Positions 14,802 through 24,267 of a stretch of 64,000 nucleotides of DNA are shown here, piece by piece; the stretch's first letter is position 1; every line of letters starts with the position of its first letter. The notes beneath the pieces were generated by a model. That model was not told where the DNA came from. It saw only the letters and a list, made by a program, of their open reading frames with translations, and ran no database searches. The position numbers and the translations under genes were made by a program. Source of the DNA: Arthrobacter sp. OV608 (lineage in GTDB: Bacteria > Actinomycetota > Actinomycetes > Actinomycetales > Micrococcaceae); NCBI GenBank assembly GCA_900110595.1, contig FOEZ01000002.1, positions 62,001 through 126,000 on the forward strand. Reading direction: 5' to 3'.

Positions 14802-16138
14802 GGGTTAACCCTAACTTTTTGTTGCGGATACCGCTGGTTCGAAGCCGACGGGGTGGCGGATGTATTCGATGTGGCCGGGACCAGCGACTCCAGGACCCGG
14901 ATCACCCGGTCCTCGAAGCCCTTGGCGGACGGGTCCGTGAGGTTGGCCAGGAGCCGGACCACGAACCGCATCAGCACCGGGATGGGCATGCCGGTCCGCA
15001 GCGCCAGCTTCATGACCGCCGGCTTGCCGATCAGCGCGGCGAACGCCCGGCCCAGGGTGAAGTGCGACCCCCATTGCCCGCGCACGTAGTCCGCGTACCG
15101 CGAGAGGTGTGCGTCGGCGTCGTACGTTCCGGCCGAGGAGGAACTGCGCGAGGAGGCGTCGATGATGAACTCCGCGGCGAACCGGGCCGACTCCATGGCG
15201 TAGGAGATGCCCTCGCCGTTGAACGGGGAGACCATACCGCCGGCGTCGCCCAGGAGCAGGAGGCCGGGTGAGTAGTGCGGGGTGCGGTTGAAGCCCATAG
15301 GCAGTGCGGCGCCGCGGATGTCGCCCACCTGGTTCTCCGGGGTGAAGCCCCATTCGGCGGGCATCCCGGCGGTCCATTCGCGCAGGACCTGCTTGTAGTC
15401 GAGCTTGCCGAATTCCTTGGACGAGTTCAGGATGCCCAGGCCCACGTTGGAAGTTCCGTCTCCCACGCCGAACACCCAGCCGTAGCCCGGCAGCAGATTC
15501 CCGTCGCGGCCGGGGAGCTCCAGCCAGCCTTCCATCCAGTCGTCGTCAGTGCGGGGGCTGGTGAAGTAGGTGCGGACGGCCACGCCGAGGGGGCGGTCGT
15601 CGCGTTTCTGGATGCCGAGGGAGACGGCTGTGCGGGTGGAGTTGCCGTCGGCGGCGAGTACGACGTCGGCACTGAACTCGTGCGTCTCCCCCGTCTTGCG
15701 TCCGGACTCGTCCAGGAGGGCGGCGCGGACGCCGGTGACCCGGCCGTCGTCGTTGCGGATGGTGTCGGTGACACTGTGCCGCTCCAGGATCTGGGCGCCG
15801 GCGGCCTGGGCGTGGCGGGCCAGTTCCTCGTCAAAGCCCAGGCGTGTGCGGATCAAGCCGTACTGCGGGAAGTCGGACACCTCGGGCCATGGGAGTTCGA
15901 TGGTGCGGCCGCCCGCGATCAGGCGCAGCCCCTTATTGCGGCGCCAGCCCTCGTTTTCCGGGTGGGCGAGGCCGAGCTTCTGGATTTCACGGACGGCCCG
16001 GGGGGTCAGGCCGTCGCCGCAAACCTTCTCGCGTGGAAAGCTCGTCTTTTCCAGAACCGTGACCTCGAGGCCGGCCTTGGCAAGGTAGTACGCGGCAGTG
16101 GATCCGGCCGGACCCGCGCCGACAATCAGTACCTTCAC
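14798..16138 (-). CDS. menJ: Menaquinone reductase / geranylgeranyl reductase family
   Basis: FAD-dependent oxidoreductase of 446 residues that in mycobacteria (MenJ) saturates one isoprene unit of the menaquinone tail. The N-terminus has the dinucleotide motif VGAGPAGSTAA, then FPREKVCGDGLTPRAV typical of the GGR family. The FAD signature LLLGDAGGMVSPFNGEGI is near residue 295. The C-terminal 30 residues are polar. Its place between menG and the tail synthase supports the MenJ assignment over archaeal-lipid reductase activity. It overlaps the synthase gene and follows menG by 3 nt. Confidence 0.88.
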   Translation of the reverse strand: MKVLIVGAGPAGSTAAYYLAKAGLEVTVLEKTSFPREKVCGDGLTPRAVREIQKLGLAHPENEGWRRNKGLRLIAGGRTIELPWPEVSDFPQYGLIRTRLGFDEELARHAQAAGAQILERHSVTDTIRNDDGRVTGVRAALLDESGRKTGETHEFSADVVLAADGNSTRTAVSLGIQKRDDRPLGVAVRTYFTSPRTDDDWMEGWLELPGRDGNLLPGYGWVFGVGDGTSNVGLGILNSSKEFGKLDYKQVLREWTAGMPAEWGFTPENQVGDIRGAALPMGFNRTPHYSPGLLLLGDAGGMVSPFNGEGISYAMESARFAAEFIIDASSRSSSSAGTYDADAHLSRYADYVRGQWGSHFTLGRAFAALIGKPAVMKLALRTGMPIPVLMRFVVRLLANLTDPSAKGFEDRVIRVLESLVPATSNTSATPSASNQRYPQQKVRVNP

Positions 16139-16141
16139 AGG

Positions 16142-16921
16142 TCAGCGCGTGATGTTGCGGCGCAGCTTGGCCACCGGGCCCTTGTGCGCGGCGATGGCGG
16201 CGGCGCCGCCGTCCGGCGACGAATCGGCAGGCTTGAAGGCGCGGTGGACCGCCACGATGCCGCCTGTGAGGTTGCGGTAGGTGACGTTGTCCCAGCCGGC
16301 GTCCTGCAGCCAGGCCGCGAGGTGGTCCTGGTCGGGCCAGGCGCGGATGGATTCGGCGAGATACACGTAGGCGTCCGGGTTGGAGGCGACCTTTACTGCG
16401 ATGGCCGGCAGGGCGCGCATCAGGTATTCGGTGTACATGGTGCGCCAGAGCGGCACCACGGGCTGCGAGAACTCGGCGATGACCAGCCGGCCGCCGGGCT
16501 TGGTCACGCGCAGCATCTCCTGCAGGGCCTTCTTTGGCTCGTTAACGTTGCGCAGTCCGAAGGAGATGGTGGAGGCGTCGAACGTGTTGTCCGCGAACGG
16601 CAGGTTGGTGGCGTCACCGGCGATGAAGTCGATGTCCGGGCGGCGGCGCTTGCCTACCTTGAGCATTCCGAGGGAAAAGTCGCACGCCACTACATCTATG
16701 CCTGCGTCGGCATATGGCTCGCTGGAGGTGCCGGTGCCGGCCGCCAGATCCAGGACCCGCTGCCCCTTGGACACTTCCATGGCTTCCACCACAACCTTGC
16801 GCCAGCGGCGGGTCTGCCCCATGGACAGAACATCGTTGACGACGTCGTACTTCGGTGCGACGTCGTCAAACATCGTGGCTACTTCGTCCGGACGCTTATC
16901 CAAGGATGCTCGGTTCACCAT
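16142..16921 (-). CDS. menG: Demethylmenaquinone methyltransferase
   Basis: SAM-dependent C-methylation of demethylmenaquinone, the last ring step of menaquinone synthesis; 259 residues. UbiE/MenG motifs are visible: [19 protein letters not shown], the SAM-binding [19 protein letters not shown] and [14 protein letters not shown]. Ubiquinone is not expected in actinobacteria, so the menaquinone role is preferred. First gene of a three-gene unit (menG, menJ, synthase), divergent from menF across 159 bp. Confidence 0.93.
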   Translation of the reverse strand: MVNRASLDKRPDEVATMFDDVAPKYDVVNDVLSMGQTRRWRKVVVEAMEVSKGQRVLDLAAGTGTSSEPYADAGIDVVACDFSLGMLKVGKRRRPDIDFIAGDATNLPFADNTFDASTISFGLRNVNEPKKALQEMLRVTKPGGRLVIAEFSQPVVPLWRTMYTEYLMRALPAIAVKVASNPDAYVYLAESIRAWPDQDHLAAWLQDAGWDNVTYRNLTGGIVAVHRAFKPADSSPDGGAAAIAAHKGPVAKLRRNITR

Positions 16922-17080
16922 GACATTGTCTCAAATGTTCAGGCGGGTCCGGACCAAGCCTGAATCCGCCGCACCGGGGCCTGGCCTGCGGCGCTACTGG
17001 GGAAGGTTCAGCGACGCCTGTTGCCCGGCTGCTTCCTTGTAACCGGCCCCGGCAGCAAAAAGGAGTACCGTGGTGCAATC

Positions 17081-18469
17081 ATGACGAGCACGTTCCGCAC
17101 CTTGACAGTCCCCCTCGATGGCCAACAATTCGCCGGGGGGCTGCCGTCGTTTTTGGTCCGGGACGATGTCCTGTGCTGGACCCGGCGCGAGGCGGGGCTG
17201 GTGGGGTTCGGCGAGATCACGCGCTTCACTGCCACAGGCCCTGAGCGCTTCCTTGAGGCGGATATCTGGTGGCGCCACCTGGTCCTCGAAACCGAGATCG
17301 CCGACTCAGTAGAGCTCCCGGGCACAGGTCCGGTCGCCTTCGGTTCCTTTGCCTTTTCCAAGACCTCGGCCCACGAGTCCCGGCTGATTGTGCCCGAGAT
17401 TGTGGTGGGCGTCCGCGACGGCCAGGCCTGGCTCACCCAGTTAACGTTCGACGACGGCCCGCTCACCCCAGAGGGCGCCCTCACCGCCCTGGACCGCTGG
17501 CTCGGCAGCAGCTCCACTGCCGAAACCACGACGGCGGCAGCGGACTCAGGCGGGGACGGCACCCCCGGCAAGGTGCCCGCCACGGCGGGCGGCGCCGTCG
17601 TACGTCCCCTGCCCCTGGCCGCCGGGGCAACGCTGCACACGGGCTCGCTGAGCGAGGAGGACTGGAAGGCCGCCGTCGCCGCGGGGGTTGCCGAGATCCG
17701 GACCGGGGCACTGGAGAAGCTGGTGCTCGCGCGCGACATCGTGGCCACGGTGCCCACCGGTGTGAACGCCGCGAAGGTGCTGCGGGAGCTTGCCGGGCGG
17801 TACCGCGAATGCTGGACGTACGGCGTGGACGGACTGGTGGGCGCGACACCGGAGATGCTGATCCAGGTGGAAGGGCGGACCGCCCAAGCGCGCGTGCTCG
17901 CCGGAACCCTGGACCGCCGCGATGCCCACGGCGAGGACGGACTTCCCCTGGACTACGCCACCCGCGTGCTCGCAGGCTCGGAGAAACAGCGGCACGAACA
18001 CGAGATCGCCATCCAGTCGCTGACCACCCAGCTGGCGCCGTTCTCCGAAGCCATGAACGCCCACGACGAGCCGTTCATCCTCGAACTTCCCAACGTGTGG
18101 CACCTGGCCTCGGACGTAAAAGCCGAACTGGCTGAGGTGGAAGGCCACGTGCCCACATGCCTGGCCCTGATCAACGCGCTGCATCCCACCGCGGCCGTCT
18201 GCGGGACACCGACACAGGTGGCCGGCGCCCTGATCCGTAAGCTGGAGCACCTGGACCGCGGGCCGTACGCCGGCCCGGTCGGCTGGCTGGACGCGGCAGG
18301 AAACGGTGAATGGGGCATCGCGTTGCGCGGCGCGGTCATCGAGGGTCCGGACACTGTCCGGCTATATGCCGGCTGCGGAATAGTTGACGGGTCCCAGCCC
18401 GAGGCCGAACTCGCCGAGACCTGGGCGAAGTTCCGGCCGATGCTGGAATCCCTGGGAATCCAGAACTAG
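17081..18469 (+). CDS. menF: Isochorismate synthase
   Basis: Converts chorismate to isochorismate, committing it to menaquinone (or a siderophore). 462 residues with the chorismate-binding C-terminal domain: EKLVLARDI, ATPEMLIQVEGR, LAGTLDRR, HPTAAVCGTP and AGPVGWLDAAGNGEW. Start ATG 17081 (MTSTFRTL) is chosen although the GGAG upstream is rather far (about 15 nt). Neighbouring menG/menJ and nearby menD/menC make the menaquinone role most likely. No siderophore genes are seen. Confidence 0.9.
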   Translation: MTSTFRTLTVPLDGQQFAGGLPSFLVRDDVLCWTRREAGLVGFGEITRFTATGPERFLEADIWWRHLVLETEIADSVELPGTGPVAFGSFAFSKTSAHESRLIVPEIVVGVRDGQAWLTQLTFDDGPLTPEGALTALDRWLGSSSTAETTTAAADSGGDGTPGKVPATAGGAVVRPLPLAAGATLHTGSLSEEDWKAAVAAGVAEIRTGALEKLVLARDIVATVPTGVNAAKVLRELAGRYRECWTYGVDGLVGATPEMLIQVEGRTAQARVLAGTLDRRDAHGEDGLPLDYATRVLAGSEKQRHEHEIAIQSLTTQLAPFSEAMNAHDEPFILELPNVWHLASDVKAELAEVEGHVPTCLALINALHPTAAVCGTPTQVAGALIRKLEHLDRGPYAGPVGWLDAAGNGEWGIALRGAVIEGPDTVRLYAGCGIVDGSQPEAELAETWAKFRPMLESLGIQN

Positions 18470-18638
18470 GCCAGCGAGTCCGGTATCTGAGACATCACTG
18501 CTTCGCCTAGGCTTGAAAACAGGGGTAATTTAGTTATCCAATAGTGAAACTAAGTTTCCTGTGATGCACATCTCTTATTCGGCGCTACACTATGAACCGA
18601 TTTAGTACCGCATACTCCTGCAACAAAAGGTAAGAAAC

Positions 18639-19442
18639 ATGCAGCTCAAGTCCCTGGCCACGGCCAAAATGACCGCCAAGGCAGCAGCACTCTTCGCCGT
18701 CGGCGCCCTCACCCTCACGGCCTGCGGCGGCGGAAGCTCTACCCCGGCAGCGTCCGAAGGCGGAGTCCAGCTCATCAACTCCGGCAAGCTCACGGTCTGC
18801 TCGGATGTCCCCTACGAGCCGTTCGAATTCCAGAAGGACGGCGAGACGGTGGGCTTCGACGTCGATATCGCCAAGGAAGTTGCCAAGGACCTCAAGGCCG
18901 AACTGAGCATCGTGGACAGCTCGTTCGAGGCCATCGAGACCGGCACCGCGCTGACCCAGTGCGACCTGTCCATCTCGTCGATCTCCATCACGGACACCCG
19001 CAAGGCCGTCATGGACTTCTCCACCCCGTACCTGGATGACGACCTCACCCTCCTGGCAACCACGGCCTCCGGTATCAAGGACATTGACAGCGCCAAGGGC
19101 AAGAAAGTTGGCGTCCAGCAGGCCACCACCGGCGCAAAGTACGCGGCGGACAAGGGGATCGATGCCCAGCAGTTCGAGGACACCGGCCTCCTGGTCCAGG
19201 CCATCCAGGCCGGCACCATCGACGCCGCCCTGGGCAACCAGTCCGTTCTCGCTTACGCCATCAAGGACAACTCCGCCTGGAAGCGCGTGGAGAACTACGC
19301 GAGCGGCGAGAAGCTCGGAATCGCCTACAAGAAGGGCAACACCGCCATGGGGGACAAGGTCAACGCCACCCTCAAGCGCCTCACGGACGACGGCAGCCTG
19401 AAGAAATTCGAAACCACCTGGTTCGGCGAGACCGCCAAGTAG
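18639..19442 (+). CDS. Amino-acid ABC transporter, binding lipoprotein
   Basis: 267-residue periplasmic-binding-protein type 2 (SBP_bac_3) protein. Signal peptide with lipobox LTACGGG, so lipid-anchored at Cys30 or so. The mature part starts LTVCSDVPYEPFEFQKDG and includes GFDVDIAKEVAKDL and KKVGVQQATTGAKYAADKG, typical of polar amino-acid binders (glutamine, cystine or arginine class). Substrate not decided. First gene of a three-gene transporter operon; a hairpin follows its stop and would favour excess binding protein. A weak ribosome site AAAGG is 9 nt upstream. Confidence 0.88.
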   Translation: MQLKSLATAKMTAKAAALFAVGALTLTACGGGSSTPAASEGGVQLINSGKLTVCSDVPYEPFEFQKDGETVGFDVDIAKEVAKDLKAELSIVDSSFEAIETGTALTQCDLSISSISITDTRKAVMDFSTPYLDDDLTLLATTASGIKDIDSAKGKKVGVQQATTGAKYAADKGIDAQQFEDTGLLVQAIQAGTIDAALGNQSVLAYAIKDNSAWKRVENYASGEKLGIAYKKGNTAMGDKVNATLKRLTDDGSLKKFETTWFGETAK

Positions 19443-19497
19443 CGAGCGCTTCGGCCTTCCACCGAGGCCTTCGCCGCCCTGAGAATAACGCAGCCGG

Positions 19498-19535
19498 GGC
19501 CCCGGACACGCTGTACAGCCAGTACGTCCGGGGCC
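19498..19535 (+). terminator. Intercistronic attenuator hairpin
   Basis: Perfect 10-bp arms GGCCCCGGAC and GTCCGGGGCC between the binding-protein and permease genes. There is no T-run, so partial termination or 3'-end protection of the first cistron is the likely effect. Confidence 0.6.
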
Positions 19536-19564
19536 TCAGCCACGCACTACGAATGTGAGCATCC

Positions 19565-20356
19565 ATGGCAATGACCGCACGTCAACGCGCCAGAGTAAGC
19601 CTGTACGTCCAGGCAGGAATCTTTATTGTGGCCGTCGCCGCCCTGATCCTGGCCACGGACTGGAAGACCATCGGCAACAGCGTCTTCAACTTCGGCAAGA
19701 TCGGCCCGATGTTCCCGGGCATCTTCACCACCGGCCTGGTGAACACCCTGATTTACACGGTGCTCGGCTTTATTGTTGGCCTGTCCGGCGGCCTCCTGCT
19801 GGCACTGATGAAGCTTTCCAGCTTTCCGCTGTACCGCTGGATCGCCACCGGCTACATCGAGTTCTTCCGCGGTGTCCCGGCACTGCTGGTCTTCATCGCC
19901 TTCGGTTACGGCGTTCCCCTGGCGTTTGGCGTTCAGTGGAACGTCACCATCATCGTCATGGTTTCGCTGGGCATCGTGGCCTCCGCCTACATCGCCGAAA
20001 CGCTCCGCGCCGGCCTGCAGGCTGTGCCGAAGGGCCAGCTTGAAGCAGCCCGCTCCCTGGGCATGCCGCAGTGGCGGGCCATGGTGACTATCGTGATTCC
20101 GCAGGCCTTCAAGATCGTCCTGCCCCCGCTGACCAACGAGGTCATCCTGCTCACCAAGGACTCCTCGCTGATCTACGTGCTGGGCCTGACCGCATCGCAG
20201 TATGAGCTGACCAAATTCGGCCGCGACGGCATCTCCAGCCTCGGCGCCGGTCTCACGCCGCTCCTGGTCGCCGGCGCCTTCTACCTGATCATCACCATCC
20301 CGCTGAGCCTCCTGGCCCGGAAGTTCGAAAGCCGCTCCGCGCGGACCAAGCGATAG
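19565..20356 (+). CDS. Amino-acid ABC transporter permease
   Basis: 263-residue HisM/GlnP-type permease, with about five to six membrane segments. Family motif stretch [20 protein letters not shown] near residue 97 and the ATPase-contact loop around [14 protein letters not shown]. The second half ([15 protein letters not shown]) is typical of polar amino-acid importers. Only one permease gene is present, so the channel is likely a homodimer. It precedes the ATPase gene by 11 nt. Confidence 0.9.
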   Translation: MAMTARQRARVSLYVQAGIFIVAVAALILATDWKTIGNSVFNFGKIGPMFPGIFTTGLVNTLIYTVLGFIVGLSGGLLLALMKLSSFPLYRWIATGYIEFFRGVPALLVFIAFGYGVPLAFGVQWNVTIIVMVSLGIVASAYIAETLRAGLQAVPKGQLEAARSLGMPQWRAMVTIVIPQAFKIVLPPLTNEVILLTKDSSLIYVLGLTASQYELTKFGRDGISSLGAGLTPLLVAGAFYLIITIPLSLLARKFESRSARTKR

Positions 20357-20367
20357 GCAGGGAAGCC

Positions 20368-21171
20368 ATGAACGACGTCGTAAATTCCTCCGCCGGCCAC
20401 CCCGGCACCGTCAATGCGGCAGGTGTGTCCATCAAGGACCTGCGCAAGTCCTACGGCACCAACGAAGTGCTCAAGGGCATCAGCCTGGACGTGAAGCCGG
20501 GCGAAGTGGTGTGCCTGATCGGCCCCTCCGGCTCGGGCAAATCAACCCTCCTGCGCTGCGTGAACCTGCTGGAGCAGCCCAACAAGGGTGCCATCCACGT
20601 GGGCGGCTTTGAAGCCACCGACGCCGATGTGGACATCGACAAGATGCGCCGCAAGGTGGGCATGGTGTTCCAGCAGTTCAACCTTTTCCCGCACCTGGAT
20701 GCCAAGCGCAACTGTTCCATCGCCCAGGTCAAGGTCCTCAAGCGTTCGCAGGCCGAGGCGGACAAGGTATCCATGCACAACCTTGAACGCGTGGGGCTGG
20801 GACACCTGGCGGACCGCTTCCCCGACCAGCTCTCCGGCGGCCAGCAGCAGCGGGTGGCCATTGCCCGCGCGCTCAGCATGGACCCGGAGCTGATGCTCTT
20901 TGACGAGCCCACGTCCGCCCTTGACCCCGAAACCGTGGGCGATGTCCTCTCCGTGATGCGCAACCTCGCCAAGGAGGGCATGACCATGCTGGTGGTGACC
21001 CACGAGATGGGCTTTGCCCGCGAAGTGGCAGACCGTGTGGTGTTTATGGACGGCGGCGTTGTGGTGGAGGAAGGCGTGGCTGAGCAGGTCATTTCCGCGC
21101 CCACCCAGGCTCGCACCAAGGAGTTCCTGCGCCGCGTCCTGGATCCGACGCACATCGAGATCGAGGAATAG
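20368..21171 (+). CDS. Amino-acid ABC transporter ATPase
   Basis: 267 residues. Walker [11 protein letters not shown]-loop [11 protein letters not shown], signature LSGGQQQRV, Walker [13 protein letters not shown], switch VTHE. It is a GlnQ/HisP-class ATPase. The usual NLFPHMTVLENV segment reads [12 protein letters not shown] here, a small deviation in the helical-domain entry. About 15 extra residues precede the conserved start. Last gene of the operon, followed by a clear terminator. Confidence 0.92.
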   Translation: MNDVVNSSAGHPGTVNAAGVSIKDLRKSYGTNEVLKGISLDVKPGEVVCLIGPSGSGKSTLLRCVNLLEQPNKGAIHVGGFEATDADVDIDKMRRKVGMVFQQFNLFPHLDAKRNCSIAQVKVLKRSQAEADKVSMHNLERVGLGHLADRFPDQLSGGQQQRVAIARALSMDPELMLFDEPTSALDPETVGDVLSVMRNLAKEGMTMLVVTHEMGFAREVADRVVFMDGGVVVEEGVAEQVISAPTQARTKEFLRRVLDPTHIEIEE

Positions 21172-21196
21172 GCGCACCCGCTTTAGCCATGACGAT

Positions 21197-21240
21197 GCCC
21201 TGCCGCTACCGGAATTCTCCGGCAGCGGCGGGGCATTTTT
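21197..21240 (+). terminator. Rho-independent terminator of amino-acid ABC operon
   Basis: 16-bp arms with two wobble positions (GCCCTGCCGCTACCGG and CCGGCAGCGGCGGGGC), 6-nt loop, then ATTTTT. Confidence 0.9.
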
Positions 21241-21375
21241 GCATGTCCCGGGAACTTCCATACGTGCCCGGAAGCCTTTACTTCGCGCCCGCGAGGAGTC
21301 GAGAATGGGTGGCACTGCAACTCTGACCCTTCAAGGGCCTGCCGGCGTTGCAGGCCCATCACGTGCAGGAGCGAT

Positions 21376-22203
21376 ATGACCGGACGGACCTACCCGCACG
21401 GCGTCCCGTGTTGGATCGACACGGAGCAGCCCGACGTTGATGCGGCCGCCGGGTTCTACGCCGGACTCTTTGGCTGGACATTCGAGGACGTTATGCCGGC
21501 GGACACACCGGGCCGGTACCTGATCGCAAAGCTCGGGGGCCAGGACGTCGCAGGCATAGGCAGCGGCGGGGACGGAACCACTGCGTGGAACACCTATATA
21601 TCAGTCGACGACGCCGACGCTGCCGTTCCGCGCCTCGTCGCAGCGGGTGCCAGCCTCCTCTCAGCTCCGGCGGACGCCGGAGAAGGTGGCCGCAGTGCGG
21701 CCCTGGTCGACCTAGAAGGCGCCGCGTTCCGCCTCTGGGAAGCCAACCGCCGGTTAGGGGCACAAGTGGCAAACCAGCCGGGCGCGTGGAATTTCAGCGA
21801 TCTCCATACACCGAATCCGGATGCAGCCAGAGCCTTCTATGGAGAGGCTTTCGGCTGGGAGGTGGACGATATCGGCTACGGATTGATGGTCCGCAGCCCC
21901 GGGTACGGCGACCATCTTGCGGCAACAATCGACCCTGGGATCCGGACGCGGCAGGCGGGAATTTCTGCTCCACCCGGCTTCGAGGACGCGATCGCCTGGA
22001 TTGTGGCCAGTGCCCCGGACAAACCACCGCACTGGCACGTCACGTTCACGGTCGCGGACCGGGACCAGACCGTGGCGGATGCCGAGCGGCTCGGCGCCCA
22101 GGTCCTGGGGCAGGCCGACACCGGGTGGACGCGGGAAGCATTGATCCGGGACCCGCAAGGCGGGGAATTCAGCGCCAGCCAGTTCACGCCCCCAACCAAC
22201 TAG
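21376..22203 (+). CDS. Double VOC-domain protein (glyoxalase/bleomycin-resistance fold)
   Basis: 275 residues made of two vicinal-oxygen-chelate repeats. The first begins GVPCWIDTEQPDVDAAAGFYAGLFGW, repeated below as WNFSDLHTPNPDAARAFYGEAFGW near residue 138. This double form resembles actinobacterial proteins annotated as 27-kDa antigen Cfp30B or hydroxylases. Metal ligands are not all clear, so whether it is enzymatic or a binder is open. Single gene, convergent with menD. Confidence 0.75.
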   Translation: MTGRTYPHGVPCWIDTEQPDVDAAAGFYAGLFGWTFEDVMPADTPGRYLIAKLGGQDVAGIGSGGDGTTAWNTYISVDDADAAVPRLVAAGASLLSAPADAGEGGRSAALVDLEGAAFRLWEANRRLGAQVANQPGAWNFSDLHTPNPDAARAFYGEAFGWEVDDIGYGLMVRSPGYGDHLAATIDPGIRTRQAGISAPPGFEDAIAWIVASAPDKPPHWHVTFTVADRDQTVADAERLGAQVLGQADTGWTREALIRDPQGGEFSASQFTPPTN

Positions 22204-22204
22204 C

Positions 22205-22241
22205 AGTTCCCCAGTTGCGGCCATTCGCGCTGGCCGGAACT
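22205..22241. terminator. Hairpin between convergent VOC and menD genes
   Basis: AGTTCC and GGAACT outer arms with GGCCA and TGGCC inner arms; overlaps the last bases of menD. A modest structure, probably shared by both transcripts. Confidence 0.45.
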
Positions 22242-23991
22242 ACCGCGCCAGTACTCCCCCCACGGCTACGGCAACAGCTTCCTTGATCCGGGCATGCAGG
22301 GCACGGAGGCCGCCGCGGTCCGTACGGACTTCGATAAGGCTGCGGCCCTCCACAGGCTGGTCGAGTGCTTCGGCGAGTGCCGCCGTCGTACTTACCGCGC
22401 TATGGCCGACGCCGTACGCCGCAGCAAGTGCCGCAAGGTCCACGGAGTGCGGGGTGGCGAAGAGGCGCTCGACGGCGTCGCCGTACGTTCCAGCCTCACG
22501 CACCGCGCCGTGTTCCAGCAGGTCGAAGATGGCGCCGCCGGAGTCGTTCAGGACCACGATCCGAAGCTGCGGCTGCTCCTCACCTGGTCCCACCAGCAAG
22601 CCCCCGGCATCGTGCAGGAACGTGACATCGCCCAGGAGGACAGTGGTTTCCTGCCGGCTGCCCAGTGCGATGCCGGTGGCGGTGGAGATGGTGCCGTCGA
22701 TCCCCGCCAGGCCCCGGTTGGCATAGACGGTAGCGGCCGGTTCAGGGGCGGGCAGGCCGGCCAGGTCGGCGTCCCGGATGCCGTTGGAGGAGCCGAGCAT
22801 CAGCTGGCCCCGGGCATGCTTCCAAACGAGGGACGCCACGGACGGGCCGGTGGCGGGCGCGTTCTCGGCCAGGACGAGGTCCAGCGCGTGCTGGGCGGCG
22901 GAACCGGCGAGCAGCCAGGTGTCCAGCCAGTCGGCCGGGCCGCGGCCGGCGAATTCCGCGAGGTCGGCGAGGCTTTCGAGGGGCAGTTCGGTGCGCCGGC
23001 CGGGTTCGTACCAGGCCACGGGAACCGGCTGGTACAAAGCGGACGGCACATCGGCGCGGGCAAGGAGGGCAGCGACCGGCCGGGACAGCGTGGGCCGGCC
23101 AAACAGCACCACCCGTTCGATGGGCTGTGCCGCGCCAGGGCCGAAGTGCTCCAGCAGCAGCCGGTATGGGCCCACGGCATTCGGCCCGAACCGGGCATTC
23201 GAGGACGGTTCCGCCAGCAGCGGCAGTCCGTGGGCGCGGGCAAAGGCCTCGGCCACCGGACCGGCGTCGTGTCCGGCCAGAACCACCGTCCGGTGCTCGG
23301 TCATGTCCGTGGCGGCGGGCGGAAGATTCATGATGAGCGGCTCGGTGCCGATGCGGTAGCGCGGCCGTTCGGTAGCCGCGGGCAGTTGGTCGGCGGGCTC
23401 CGGCACCAGGGGGTCGCGGAAGGCAAGGTTGAGCTGGACCGGCCCGGGGGCGAGATCCGGGAACGCCCCGGTTGCGGCGGAGAGACCCGTCCGGACGGCC
23501 CGCTCCGGATCGGTGCCGGCCGGGATGTCGACGGCGAAACGTACCTGTTCACCGAAAATATCGGGCTGGATGGTGGTCTGGTTGGCACCGGTGCCGCGAA
23601 GTTCGTCCGGCCGATCCGCGGAGAGGACGATCAGCGGAACCGCCGCGTGGTTGGCTTCCATCACGGCGGGCAGCAGGTTTCCGACGGCGGTGCCGGACGT
23701 CGTGAGGACGGCCGCGGGCGAGCCGGTGGACAGGGCAAGGCCCAAGGCTGTGAATCCGGCAGAACGCTCGTCGATGCGGACCAGCAGTTCCACCCGGCCC
23801 TGCGCGGTAGCCTCGGCCAGCGCGTAGGCCATGGGGGCGGACCGGGAACCAGGCGAAACCACCACGTGCTGCACGCCGCCGTCGAGCAGTACCCCGACGG
23901 CGATCCGCGCGGCTGCCAGGGCTGTCAAGGAATCAGCAGCACGGGGTGAATCAGGCGAGGCGTCGGGGGCAGGTTCGTTCAGCGAAGTCAC
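22240..23991 (-). CDS. menD: SEPHCHC synthase (2-succinyl-5-enolpyruvyl-6-hydroxy-3-cyclohexene-1-carboxylate synthase)
   Basis: ThDP- and Mg-dependent addition of 2-oxoglutarate to isochorismate, second step of menaquinone synthesis; 583 residues. N-terminal VVSPGSRSAPMAYAL and RIDERSAGFTALGLA are MenD hallmarks. The ThDP-binding region GDVTFLHDAGG to VVLNDSGGAIFDLL is near residue 440. GTG 23991 (MTSLNEPAP) is selected as start because the longer frame runs back into an upstream repeat array. A few residues at either end vary in the family. It is separated from menF by the ABC transporter and VOC genes. Confidence 0.93.
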   Translation of the reverse strand: MTSLNEPAPDASPDSPRAADSLTALAAARIAVGVLLDGGVQHVVVSPGSRSAPMAYALAEATAQGRVELLVRIDERSAGFTALGLALSTGSPAAVLTTSGTAVGNLLPAVMEANHAAVPLIVLSADRPDELRGTGANQTTIQPDIFGEQVRFAVDIPAGTDPERAVRTGLSAATGAFPDLAPGPVQLNLAFRDPLVPEPADQLPAATERPRYRIGTEPLIMNLPPAATDMTEHRTVVLAGHDAGPVAEAFARAHGLPLLAEPSSNARFGPNAVGPYRLLLEHFGPGAAQPIERVVLFGRPTLSRPVAALLARADVPSALYQPVPVAWYEPGRRTELPLESLADLAEFAGRGPADWLDTWLLAGSAAQHALDLVLAENAPATGPSVASLVWKHARGQLMLGSSNGIRDADLAGLPAPEPAATVYANRGLAGIDGTISTATGIALGSRQETTVLLGDVTFLHDAGGLLVGPGEEQPQLRIVVLNDSGGAIFDLLEHGAVREAGTYGDAVERLFATPHSVDLAALAAAYGVGHSAVSTTAALAEALDQPVEGRSLIEVRTDRGGLRALHARIKEAVAVAVGGVLAR

Positions 23992-24012
23992 CAAACCAGT
24001 CTGCCACCCCCG

Positions 24013-24240
24013 ACGCCCCATCACCTTTCGCACCAATACGCCCCACGCGCCATCACCTCCTGCACGAACGCCCCGACGCTCTATCACTTGATGCGCCATA
24101 AACCGGAACGCTCTATCACTTGATGCGCCATAAGCCGGCACGCTCTATCACTCTCCTGAGGAGAGTGATAGAGCGTTCCAGTTATTCCTGCGGTAAGTGA
24201 GAGAGCGTGTCCGAAAAACCAGCATCAAGTGAGAGAGCGT
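24013..24240. repeat. Array of 14-bp motifs at 32-bp intervals with central palindrome
   Basis: The motif ACGCTCTATCACTT or variants starts at 24013, 24045, 24076, 24108 and 24140 in one orientation, and its reverse complement (AAGTGAGAGAGCGT or variant) starts at 24163, 24195 and 24227. Steps are 32, 31, 32, 32 and, in the inverted half, 32 and 32. The two halves meet in a perfect 17-bp-arm palindrome (24140-24176, 3-nt loop). The 18-nt intervals between motifs are related to one another but not identical. Fills the gap between menD and phoX. Confidence 0.85.
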
Positions 24241-24267
24241 TCGATGTCGCAATCGCCGCGGAGGGAC

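Noticed and set aside
15275..16963. 562-codon plus-strand frame opposite menJ and menG
   Set aside because: Covers two well-identified minus-strand genes; Gly/Val/Ala-rich with no domain. An artefact of high GC.
18541..18591. Promoter of the amino-acid transporter with TACACT as -10
   Set aside because: TACACT (18586) is plausible, but no acceptable -35 hexamer lies 16-18 nt upstream, so it was not listed.
22294..23949. 551-codon plus-strand frame opposite menD
   Set aside because: Arises from codon-position bias of menD, no ribosome site or family.
24013..24240. CRISPR array
   Set aside because: The conserved unit is only 14 bp, the 18-nt intervals are related to each other, the orientation flips in the middle, and no cas gene is near.
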